64,000 bases of DNA, from assembly GCA_963971405.1 (NCBI GenBank), contig OZ020491.1, forward strand, positions 812,910-876,909, in the 5' to 3' direction. Source of the stretch: Psococerastis gibbosa (lineage: Eukaryota > Arthropoda > Insecta > Psocodea > Psocidae). The notes beneath the pieces are model-generated. The model was not told the origin of the DNA, searched no databases, and saw only the letters and a list, made by a program, of their open reading frames with translations. Positions 54,392 to 64,000 of this stretch are shown here, in pieces (position 1 is the stretch's first letter; the number at the start of each line of letters is the position of its first letter). Made by a program: the position numbers and the translations under genes.

Positions 54392-56029
54392 AAAGTTTGG
54401 TCACCAGTGTGCAAGATAGTGGACAAGAAATAGGCTACGCTCTTAAAATGTTAAAAACTAAATAGCAGTGGTGAACCGACTAGCGGGGTCATTTTTCGAT
54501 ATCAAAACAACAAGGCGCTCTAAGTCGTGAGGTTCAGTTTTTCTGCAACTCAGATTTTACTTTCCGCCGCACGGAGGGAGAGGCCCTTATTTGTGGTCTA
54601 ACGTCTACTTATCAGCGGCCCCAGCCTCTCGCTCAGTAGTTATATATCTTTTCGACGATTCGACTGATTGGCTAATTGCAGCTCCGACGATGCGTCAAAA
54701 ATCAGATCAATGAACATACCAGTATCATATTCTTATGGTTTGGGCAAGACGTGTCCGATATTTGATAGTCAGATTTAAGTTTTGTAGATTTTGAACTTGC
54801 CGAGTCCTGCGTATATAAACTTGTGGCGTTATTCAGTTGCAATTGCATTTAATCAAACTTGCAGTAAAACTTTGCAGCAGTAATTGCGAGGGTAAAGGTG
54901 CATTTAACTCTTACATTTCCATCCTTAATGACGGCCACTCATTATTCCGTCCCTCCAAACTGCCACTTTCTGACTTTAATGCGCTACATATATAATTCAA
55001 ATTTTGTTCTTGTCTGAAGGATCCTGTATAATAATAGAAAACCTCTGCAGAGCAATGGCGCAGACTTGTACAGTGATCAGAGGTCCAAGCAGTCCGAACT
55101 TTCAAGACGGGTTGACATAATTTACAGACAATTTCGTGTGATTTTGCCTCGAATAGTACGGTATACTCGTAGATAGTACACTTTCGCTAGTGTGTGGCAG
55201 TTCGTGAGTCATGATTCATGTCCTATTCACTTATAGACCTAATAAGTTTTATTAAACAGTAAAGATGTATGACGTGTAGTATACGAAATGGAAGGTCAGG
55301 AACAGGCCCCTTTGTGGAGAAATATACCATGAAACGGAAGGCAGCGGTTTGAGACTCGGCATATAAGGAAAGATTTGCCCACTCAACCCGCATGGGTTCC
55401 TTACCTTCATCGGTAGGGGAAAACGTAGCTGTTGGACATGTTGCTGACCACAAGATCCTCAATAGAGCAGTGGTCAAGAAAGAGGATCCTCTACCAGAGT
55501 AGACCTATAGTAGGCATTGGGCTTGTCTCGCTATAGCTATATGAAATACCTATACTACTAGTATATAGTAGATTAAATATTAAAATATTGAATTTTTGTT
55601 GTTCTATTACTAAGGCAATCTACCGTTTACCGTCAAGCACTGTAAAGATGTAGGTGCTTCAATATCTATTCCATAATCACAATACAGACAAAGTTAAATG
55701 TAAACCTTAGTAGACTCATCAGGGGCGCCCCCCCCCCCCCAACTATCATGGAAATTGTAATGTCTTGGATTTAGCTCCTGAGGAAATTTTTTTTAGCATT
55801 TTTAACTATGCAACACCTTAGACTCTTATACCCCTTGCCCTTACTAAGTTGTTACCCTTAAAAAAGCAACAAAAAAAGCGTGTTTGAATAAACTTCTTAC
55901 AGAATATAGAATATATACCCAGAGGCGGACACAGCGACCGGCACTGAGGGCAATTGCCCCCGCCCCCCTCCCTTAGGCCAGCAGTTATAATCTTTGCCTC
56001 TAAAATCTAAGTGTTACTGCACTCAAAAT
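54392..56029. other. Intergenic, repeat fragments only
   Basis: An inverted repeat C copy lies at 55375-55495 and a SINE tail fragment near 55577-55625. A poly-C tract is at 55729-55740. No gene with support was found. Confidence 0.35.
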
Positions 56030-56330
56030 GCGCGAAACCTCACTATTTTAGCCCTATTTTTCAAAACATTTCTCCCAGGGGAGACCCCCGAACCCCCCTT
56101 GTCCACAATTATATTGATCCTTTGTATTATATAAGCCGTGTTGCTCTCAAAATGCGTAAAACCTCACCATTTCGGCCCTATTTTTCAAAAACTTTCTCCC
56201 GGGGGTGACCCCCGGGCCCCCCGTGTCCATAATTATGTTGATTATTTGTAATATATAAGCCTTATTGCTCCCAAAATGCACAAAACCTCACTATTTCAGC
56301 CTTATTTTTCAAAAACTTCAGCCACAAATA
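56030..56330. repeat. Tandem array of a ~125-bp unit, about 2.5 copies
   Basis: The unit AAAATGCGnnAAACCTCAC, TTTTTCAAAA, TCTCCC, GACCCCCG, ATAATTATGTTGAT starts at about 56027, 56148 and 56272. A single related unit occurs near 24.4-24.5 kb on the plus strand. The open frame across it is a by-product of the repeats. Confidence 0.7.
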
Positions 56331-57325
56331 ATATCATACAATTCCTAACAGTCACCGGCCTCTTCTTCAACATTTAACCATCCCCCCCCCCCCTCCCCAC
56401 TACTCACAACAGAACGGATAACTCTCCACCACTAAATAATCGGTAAACATTCCCAATTTCCTAGCGCAAATTCCCATCAGGGACCCGCGCTTTAAAACAC
56501 ACACATATATATATATATATATAAATAAATTGAAAAATCAATTTAATTGATCGTTTAAATTTACTTTGTTATTTTGAATTATATTTTCCCGGACTTTTCC
56601 CACTCTTACCAAGCCTATATTATTATTAATTATTGATGGGCTTATTACGGACGTATGCCTAGGCCTACTTGTAGTGTGACCCATTAAATCCTGCCTTGCC
56701 AACGACCCATTGGTTTCCGGACTTTATTGGTATTCTTTCCGAATTAATTTGCCATTGGCAAACAGGTCCCCCCTAAATGTCAACCCACAAGTGCCAATGG
56801 ACAAGCTCAGACATGTTTACCACTGACATTGTAACTGATGTTAGCTCGAATGAACCTAGTACGGAACGAGTCTAACTCTTACCACAGGTAAGTGACTGCC
56901 CCTATTGTACGGAATTAAGTAATTTAACATGCAATCCTGACCGTCACCTAAATATCGATTGTTTTGAGGAAGTGTTCGAAGCATGAATGTCAAAGTGTAG
57001 ATAGGCTAACTGTCAAAAATTAAATTACGCTAACCAATGAGCGACATGCAGAAATAACCATTCATCTTCTCTGTCATTGGCTACAGCAATACGGTAATTG
57101 ACAGTAGTTTACCATACATTTTACCCTATGTAATTAAAACACACCAACTTGCAAGTGGTTGATAAAATAAAATTATGAGATGTATCAGTTGATCAGATCA
57201 ATTTGCATATTTTTTTAATAAATAAACACAATAATAAACTATTGCCAATTAAATACAGTAGTACAATTTTACCATGGACGGATGCAGCTGATAATAAAAT
57301 TAAAAAAAAAATAGTTACAATTTTC
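56331..57325. other. Intergenic with dispersed repeat and microsatellite
   Basis: (TA)n at 56501-56523. 56690-56840 is a copy of the repeat at 6.3 and 60.8 kb (GCCATTGGCAAAC, AATGGACAAGCTCAG). The last 100 bases are the 3' flank of gene copy B. Confidence 0.45.
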
Positions 57326-60300
57326 TTATGACTTCATTACCAAAGAGCGCGAGTCTCGTCTGGGGCCCTTCTTCCCATCCTTGGGTGGCACCTTTACTTC
57401 GAGATCTGCCGAAGCAGGTTTGGCATCATTCCCCTTCTGATCTACTCCTTGCATCAGGTCGGTGATGGCATCTTCATTCTTAAGTGGCTTCTCGCCGTCC
57501 TTCCCAGGTTTAACTTGGTCCACGAGAGGCTTAATCAGCGCAGGTTGGTAGTCCTTAGCAATAACACCCATCTTTTTCCCCATGTCGAGCATCCGCATGA
57601 AGAATTCCACGTCTTCAGGTGATGCCGTGAACGGGGCAGGGGCAGCTCTGGTGTAGAACAGGTTGGGTGTGTTGAAACCAGTTTCGGAACGAAGGTACGC
57701 TGGCGATAAACCTTCGGGAATGGCATAGCGGTACGAAGTGTCCACAGGATAAAAACCTTGAGCCTGATCTTTAGCGGCTGAAGAAGCCGTTTCGGGTTTT
57801 AGATCTTCGTTTTGTCTAAAGCCATGGTGGCCAATTTTTATATGAAAGGTAGGCTTAGGAGGAATATTAATGCCTCGCATCTCTGGATACATCGAATCTA
57901 ATCCCATATTGGCCGATCTTGCTAGATGATCCTCCTGCATTTTCGTCAGTTGCTCCTGCTGCTCAACAATTTTCTGGGCTGCTCTATTCAACTGACTGAT
58001 TTCCTCCTTAATCTTATCGACTTTCAAAATTTGGTCCTCAGCAGTTTCCTTAATATCCTTGACATCTTTTTCATCCTTGGGCTCTACAGTTTTAGCGACA
58101 GTTTTCAACTTCTTGTCATGGACATCAGCAGGTACCTCGTGAGTTACAGTTGCAGTTGGTAGTGCTTTTCCATGGTCTGCCGCCTTCAGTGGCTGGCAAT
58201 ACAAGGACATGGGCTCGTCATGTACAGCGACTAGATGAGGTGCTAGGTGGCCCTGTCTGTCATCGTAGTAGACCATTTCAGGAACGAGCTCGACGTAGGA
58301 GGGGTGACGAAGAGAGATGGCGGTGTGCTGATAGGTGGGCCGATGCTGCTGGTAAGTGTTGTATGCTGGAAGCACGGCTGGTTGCGTTATCTGGAAGGAG
58401 GTTGCTGGAGCGGCGAAGCCCGGCGAGGCGTATCCCTGTGAGGCAAAGCCCGGAGTCGCGAAGCCCTGTGACGCGAAACCTGGAGATGCGTAAGTGGCGT
58501 GGAGGGTAGAGCTCATTGCTGGGCCGCTGTTGACGGAGAGGGGACCGAGGCTGATGACAGGCTCGAATGTACGTTGCTGCTGCATGGGCATTTTTGGCTG
58601 CGTCATCTCGATTGGCTCGTTTTGCATCAAGACGACGTCTTGCCCCGCCAAATGTTGGGTTTTCATTGCCGCATTTTGTTGCTGGAACAAAAGATAACGA
58701 TGTTTAATAGGGCTGCTGGGCTGTACGCTCTCTTTTGGTTTCAGGTAGTAGACGGAGAATATCATGATGCTCATGTTTTAGGTCTTACGTCTTAGTATGC
58801 TATAAATGCAATTGCATTTTCAAGAGACCTATCATGAAGAATTAGTTACGTTTGATACTTTACATTATAGGCAGGTAAAATGAACTTGTGGGCCAACGCT
58901 TTACCCTATCCCTGTTGCAAATGGTCGGAGCCACCTTCGTTCTATTCATTTGGTAATTAAATGGTTTGTCGTTCCAAATTGCATTCCCATTTCCACGATG
59001 CTTCTTATATTGCATGCACTTAGGCCTACGTCTTTCATAGGCTATAATAATAATAATAGTTACCGGTTTAATATATTGTAGTTTCAATAATAAAAACCTG
59101 CGAACCCACAAAAATTTCGCAGCAAAAAACCTCACCAACAAGCTTGCTGATTTGATTCCCCGTAGCCTATTTACCCCCCCCCCCCTTTAATATATTAAAC
59201 CTTAATAACCCTACAGCACATTGTATCATGTCAAAAGAAAATATGTAGATAAAAGGTAGCGAGGGTATAAAGCATGTAGAGCTTATTTAATTAGCCTCGC
59301 AAATGATCCAAAAGAATGGCAACCACCCAATGAAAACTGAGGGGAAGAAGCCCTTCAGGGGGTTTGGGGTTCACCCATTTTTTCTAATTTTCATTTTTTT
59401 TTTCTTTTTTTTGAACAGATTTAGTCAAGTGTGTGGAAAATTGAAATCGACATGCCTGTCAGCGGTACCTACAGTGCTTATTTTTTATTTACCGTAGGCA
59501 AATATTTTTATTTTGTTTCTTTTATCCCCATTTTATGTACCTAATGTAAGTTTATTGGATAGGTAAAGAATGCCTGTAAGGCATTCTGGTGTTATCCAGT
59601 ATTTTGCTTTCTCTCATAGCATGATAGCGGTGTGTAAAAAGGGTTATCTCCAAGAAATTAACGAACGAACCCATTCCTTCCCCATGGTCTTTTCCAAATT
59701 TTAATGTCTCTCGAGTCTCTACACACCTTGCGATCGGGGACGTGACGTAACTCGACGCAATTACCTATTAGGTAATTAATTAGTTAGGCGACTGAAGAGA
59801 TCAATCGAATAAATGCATTCAATTGTTTGTGTATGCGATTAACCTTAAAAACATACCTAACCAACCACCCACACTCCTTTGTTATATGCAAAACCGAATT
59901 TCGCTGGAAATGTTGATAGCGATCGTGTCGCTAATGCTGAGGGCAAATGGATTCAGAAGCCAAGTTGCTGCAGACAGTTAAGAAATGGAAACTAACATAC
60001 TTCGGCCATGTGATGAGGAACGAAAAGTGTTGACTTCTGTATGTACAGGTAATAATCCAAGGGAGTTCCCCTTTGAGAGCAGGAGTCTCTAAGGCCCAAA
60101 TTGCCATGATGATCGCCAATCCTGGGTAGATAAGGCATTAAAAGAAGAAAATTGACAGCGGAGCTATTATTTAGGTCACAAACCTTAGAAGAAAGGTTCC
60201 TCAGCATTATTAAAGAGTCCAGCATGCGGTATCATAGGCCTATTATGCCCACTTATTACTAATTTTAAAATGCAAAAGAACATTCTTCCTAACGCATCTA

Positions 60301-61370
60301 ACCCTTCTGATTGCTCTGCATCCAACATTGCATGTGAAATTCCAAATTGTACGTAATATGCAGTAGATGTACTGATTTAGTTGCTGTAAGTAGAGGGCTT
60401 ACCTTCGGGCAGACTTGCTTCTTGATCCTCCGTGCACCCTCCTGCAGCAGTTCTTCTGGTTGCACGCCTGGTGGTTCCTCCTGCAGCTTCTTCTCCGTGC
60501 TGTCTGCTGGCGCAGGGAGCGGAGCGACCTTTGTGTCCGGCACTGCAGGCTTCTGGACGTCAGCAATCGCGTTAATCGCTGCAGCTTTGCTAGCAGCCTC
60601 CACCTTCCTCTTGTCTCTCACCTTTAAAAAGAAATACATCCTATTGTTACTGTTTGGCTGGTTCAGGAATTTTAAATCCTATGTGGAAAAGACATTATTA
60701 TTTTATGAGCTTACATGGACCCATGTCTACATGAACCTTGCGCTGCCAACAACCCCATTAGTATTGTGTTTGAATTTTTGGCCGTTGGCAAACTGGATCA
60801 CTACAATTGACAACGGACAAGCTAAGGCTCGGGTACCATTGACATTGTTGCAGGCATTAGTTTACCTTAACCAGCCGGCCGTCTTGCCAAGTTTAATCCA
60901 GCGGACCAGAGCAGGTTCAAAGATGCAGATATCTTGGTCGTGTGCACAGTGCCGGTAGGGAAACATGGTAGGACTTGTCCTTGTAACCTCCGAACTAATC
61001 GTGTGACTTCACTGTGTTTTCCAAGTGGTTCGGAAACCACTATAATCATGAGGTCCACTGTCCTATGGGCCCACACTGTGGCCTAGGACTGTGCCCAACC
61101 AAACTATTACTACTTACCTTAACGATGTAGGTGATCGAGTCATGAACAGGTATAATAAAGGAATATTTACAGCACCTTAGTGTATCTTAGAGAAGTAGAA
61201 ACATCAACAATGATACTTCATACTTCTCTGCTATTAATGTCCCCAGCATCACTAGCAAGGTTAAAATAATTTGTAAATACCTTTCCTAGCAAGCTTTCGC
61301 TGGCAGGCAGGGCGTCGATCGCAGCGACTACCAACAGGACTCCGAATAAGACAACCGATGCAGACTTCAT
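57326..61370 (-). CDS. Secreted Gln/Pro-rich protein, three exons (tandem copy B)
   Basis: Exons 61281-61370 (30 codons), 60403-60621 (73 codons) and 57326-58681 (451 codons plus stop) join in phase 0, giving 554 residues. Each junction has GT-AG signals at the same place as copy A. Exon 1 is the signal peptide SASVVLFGVLLVVAAIDA plus LPASESLLGK. Exon 2 carries the QPEELLQEGARRIKKQVC block. Exon 3 has a longer glue-like repeat than copy A (ASPGF, ASQGF, ATPGF, ASQGY, ASPGF, AAPA). The coiled coil VDKIKEEISQLNRAAQKIVE, the block TASPEDVEFFMRMLDMGKKM and a Lys-rich tail ending DSRSLVMKS follow. The patch between coiled coil and C-terminal block differs from copy A (no Tyr/His run). Function is unknown. 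Confidence 0.85.
59700..59850 (+). repeat. Copy of the dispersed repeat at 6.0 kb, in intron 2 of copy B
   Basis: GCGATCGGGGACGTG, GGCGACTGAAGAGATCAATC and GCGATTAACC match 5975-6100. It lies in the 1.7-kb intron 2 (58682-60402). Confidence 0.5.
60700..60865 (+). repeat. Copy of the dispersed repeat at 6.3 kb, in intron 1 of copy B
   Basis: TTTTTGGCCGTTGGCAAACTGG then AACGGACAAGCTAAG and CCATTGACATTGTTGCA match 6345-6440 and 56720-56835. Confidence 0.5.
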
Positions 61371-61545
61371 TATGAAAATGCTCAGCAACGACACCGACCT
61401 GGGGATATTCAGCAACGACACCAACCTCACCAAAGACGCAGTGGCCAATGTATTATAGCCTTTCAAGAAAACTATCTATATTTGTGTTTTAGTCAGCAAT
61501 CCTCAATTTATGCGGGTCCACCTGCCGCACTGAAACTGACGAAGT
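61371..61545 (-). promoter_or_regulatory. Conserved promoter block of copy B
   Basis: Aligns with 48160-48346. A TATA-like GCTATAATAC lies about 80 bases before the ATG, in the place of copy A's AGCAATAATCC. The GACGAAGT-type far end (CTTCGTCAGTTTCAGTGC on the minus strand) is shared. Confidence 0.6.
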
Positions 61546-61850
61546 ACAGTATGAGGAGCTCAGTCAATGTAAAAATTGCTTAAATTTTTTAGAAAACACA
61601 CCAGTAGATGGTACAATACATTAGTAGGTCTAATTATATTTCACCATGCTATATCATTATAAATATCTTCTTCTTCTTGCTGCTTTACAACCCTTGTTGA
61701 ACTTTGGCCTTACTTTGTAATGTGCACATGTTATACACAATTGATTGATTGATTGCTCGATAACACTCTTAGCCCCCTCCTTGGTCTCATTCTAGATCCG
61801 CGCCTGTGTCATGTCAAAAATTTTAGGTTGCCAAAGTCCCGACGCTTTGA
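61546..61850. other. Intergenic, no gene recognised
   Basis: Includes TTCTTCTTCTTGCTGC at 61668-61683 and GATTGATTGATTG near 61742. No gene was seen. Confidence 0.35.
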
Positions 61851-61858
61851 CCACTAAT

Positions 61859-61992
61859 AAAGACCGTGCACAGGGGGGTGGTCCGATGTGTCCGGACCCC
61901 CTTCGGGTTTTGCACGGAATGGACTTTCATTAATAAAATACGTTAAAAACATTTTGGAGCGCCTCCCAAACAAAAACCTGGGCACGGTCTCT
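61859..61992. mobile_element. hAT-type MITE with GACCGTGCCCAGG ends (copy 2)
   Basis: AGACCGTGCACAGG and its complement CCTGGGCACGGTCT bound 134 bases. A perfect 8-bp duplication CCACTAAT lies at 61851-61858 and 61993-62000. The interior GGACTTTCATTAATAAA is the complement of the sequence in the 6.5 kb element. Confidence 0.85.
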
Positions 61993-62000
61993 CCACTAAT

Positions 62001-63430
62001 GAATCGTGTTTTGCGATAAGGTTAGATACAAATTTCTAGTAAACTTTAGTAGTAAATTTTTGACAGTTATACCATTAAGCACTTCGCGGTCAGATATAGG
62101 TTGCCGGGGGCTCTAAAGGTTCTGTTATTTTCAGTGAGGACGTCTTGAAGGACTGCTCGGTTTTGTAGTGGCAAACAATGGAACATGTAAGTTGACTGCT
62201 GACCTGCTGTGTCCAAAACAGCAATATAAATTAAAATTAGTAGGCTGTCGCGGTTGCTGATGTGCACGTCTCCCTTTGGACAGCTGCCTTTTGATCCATG
62301 TGTATACAAAATTAATTGCCGTGTCAGTTGTGTTTATTAATATTTAAAATTTCAATTATCCCCATCCCTGTAGAAATACAATACAATGAGTCTGCTCAGG
62401 TTGTTATTATTATTTATAACTGATGATGATGAAATATTGAATTAGGTGCTGAAGAGTAAATTTAAATATTGCAAGGTACGGTGCCTTTAATAACCAACCC
62501 CTTTCGTATAGAAATGAATAATGCATACGTATAGCCATCCTATGAAAAATGACGTCCAAACTCCATGATCTGATTGGTTGAGCACAAGCATTTTCATGTA
62601 TGAATGAATGAATGAATTTTGAATGACTGAATGAATGAATATATTTTAGTACGATACAATGAGACAATATACAATATAACAACAATTTATAAAAATCACG
62701 CCACTGGGCAAATGCCCGAGTGTGGCCTACATCCGTTAACACAACGAAATAATCAGTAAAAGTTTGCTAGCTAGGCTACAATAAAATAGGTATACTCATG
62801 TTTCATTTTGTTTTTCGCACGTATAGTAGCATTGTATACAACTGTATATTGTTATAAATCGACTTTAAAAAGTAACAAATGTCAGACACATCACGCTCTT
62901 TAACGACTTTAACATAATTAGATATTTCCTTTTTTATGATATATGGACTTCCAGAACTTCGGCATTAAAATGTTTTACACCAATGAATAACGCTGATCTC
63001 ATGAACAGTTTAGAATTGGGATGTGGGACCTTCAGTGGCTCCCTGCTTAAATATCTGGTGCTATGATGGTGCCTAACATTGGAAAGGGAGCAGCGCGTCT
63101 TAAAGACTTGAACTAAAGCTTCCTTTAAGAACAACTGTTGGGGAGTTAACACGTCGGCGAGTAGGTACAGAGCCGTGTATGGTATATATTATAACAAATC
63201 CGGTACCTAAGGGATTCGCTTGCTTCAACAAAAGACCTAAATTCCTAGCTACTGTGTATGAGTGAACCTATGACGTGACCAGCAAGGATTTGCAATAGGT
63301 ATCTACCGAATTCATATAAAAGTTGGCGGCTGAATAATAAATAAATAAAAATTGACTTTTTTTTGTTCAATTACTAAGCCAACCTATGAATGAATATCTA
63401 TACAATTACAAATACTATCACGGCCGGAGT
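62001..63430. other. Intergenic with microsatellite and SINE tail, no gene recognised
   Basis: (TGAA)n at 62599-62640. 63331-63388 is a tail fragment of the tRNA-headed SINE on the minus strand. No supported gene was found. Confidence 0.4.
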
Positions 63431-63434
63431 TACG

Positions 63435-63625
63435 TGACGAGCCAGTAGAATCCGGGATGATAGGCCGTGGTCTTTCTGAAGTAACAATTGCTGCTGAGCC
63501 TCCGAGGTATAATCTTCGAAGTCAACGTAGTTCCACTGAAGATGTCGACCCCAGATGTTGGCGAAACGTTGGGAAGTACGCCCTCAGAACGACCACGGCC
63601 TACCATAGCGGATTCTACTGCTACA
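63435..63625. repeat. Inverted pair of CAGTAGAATCCGGG / GACCACGGCC units
   Basis: CCAGTAGAATCCGGGATGAT continues to AGGCCGTGGTC at 63440-63474 and is complementary to GACCACGGCCTACCAT ... GGATTCTACTG at 63590-63622. The spacer holds GATGTTGGCGAAACGTTGGG. It resembles the palindrome at 16.5 kb. Beyond 63626 the window is AT-rich with a TATACA-rich stretch (63670-63765) and no gene. Confidence 0.55.
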
Positions 63626-64000
63626 TCATGAAGTTTATAAACACAACTTTAAATTTCACCTCAAAGTATAAATATACCCATATACAGTATATATTGTATA
63701 TAAATTATGTATATACAGGAAACAGTACACATATATACAGGATACAGTATACATATATACAGTCTATTGCATTACGCCAATATTGAAGGGCGCAGATACC
63801 AAAGCCAATACGTCAGCTTAGAATGACAACCTCGTAAGTCGTTAAAACCAAATTTTACAAAAAAAAAAATGTTAAAAAAACTGTCGCATTTCGTCCACTT
63901 AGCGCCCATTTACGAGTTTTCCTATTTTTCCGCTAGAGAGCGCCCCTGACCAGATGGAATATTTTCCCGCCAACTTGCCGGTGAGTTGCGAGTTTTTCTT

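Noticed and set aside
63531-63620. Possible hammerhead ribozyme (CUGAAGA ... CGAAAC)
   Set aside because: The first core needs an extra base before a weak stem II, and I could not find a fitting stem III or cleavage site. A covariance search would settle it.
1-64000. CRISPR arrays, rRNA genes, bacterial operons or viral genomes
   Set aside because: No regularly spaced repeats, rRNA cores, Shine-Dalgarno-led operons or viral structural genes were seen. The LINE FP-like domain is a normal part of insect LINE ORF1.

Overview
The window looks like a stretch of an arthropod nuclear genome, most likely an insect; a hemipteran is a guess only. The evidence is AT-rich DNA with GT-AG introns, core promoters with TATA boxes, many interspersed transposon relics (hAT elements and their MITEs, a tRNA-headed SINE, FP-domain LINEs), and no bacterial operon structure. 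No housekeeping gene was recognised. All spliced models rest on splice consensus and matching intron phase only; none is backed by transcript data.

The non-transposon content is almost entirely genes for secreted proteins. They are: a Gly/Pro/Tyr-rich protein (4.0-5.1 kb, minus); an Asp/Glu-rich acidic protein (13.2-13.7 kb, minus); a two-exon protein with a Ser/Glu/Asp-rich acidic half and a Lys-rich basic half (17.0-19.3 kb, minus); two related four-cysteine peptides (25.9-27.1 and 29.0-29.7 kb, minus); a two-cysteine peptide (31.1-33.0 kb, plus); a divergent pair of Lys/Glu-rich proteins (38.6-39.0 kb minus, 40.1-40.8 kb plus); and a tandem pair of three-exon genes for Gln/Pro-rich proteins (42.8-48.2 and 57.3-61.4 kb, both minus).

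Six of these genes share one small module, Cys-x2-Gly-x6-Gly-x-Cys, seven copies in all (the 40 kb gene has two). The two acidic proteins also share a C-terminal helix-like segment. The simplest reading is a cluster of fast-evolving, tissue-specific secreted factors (cuticle, silk, glue, saliva or egg coat). The sequence does not say which.

The rest is mobile DNA. A ZMYM1-like hAT transposase with an open two-exon frame fills the left end. A nearly complete LINE (50.0-53.6 kb) sits inside an older repeat. There are five hAT-type MITEs with 8-bp target duplications, and tRNA-derived SINE copies, one with an exact target duplication inside an older repeat. There are also several fold-back elements and dispersed repeats of unknown class. 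These elements account for most of the larger introns and intergenic gaps.
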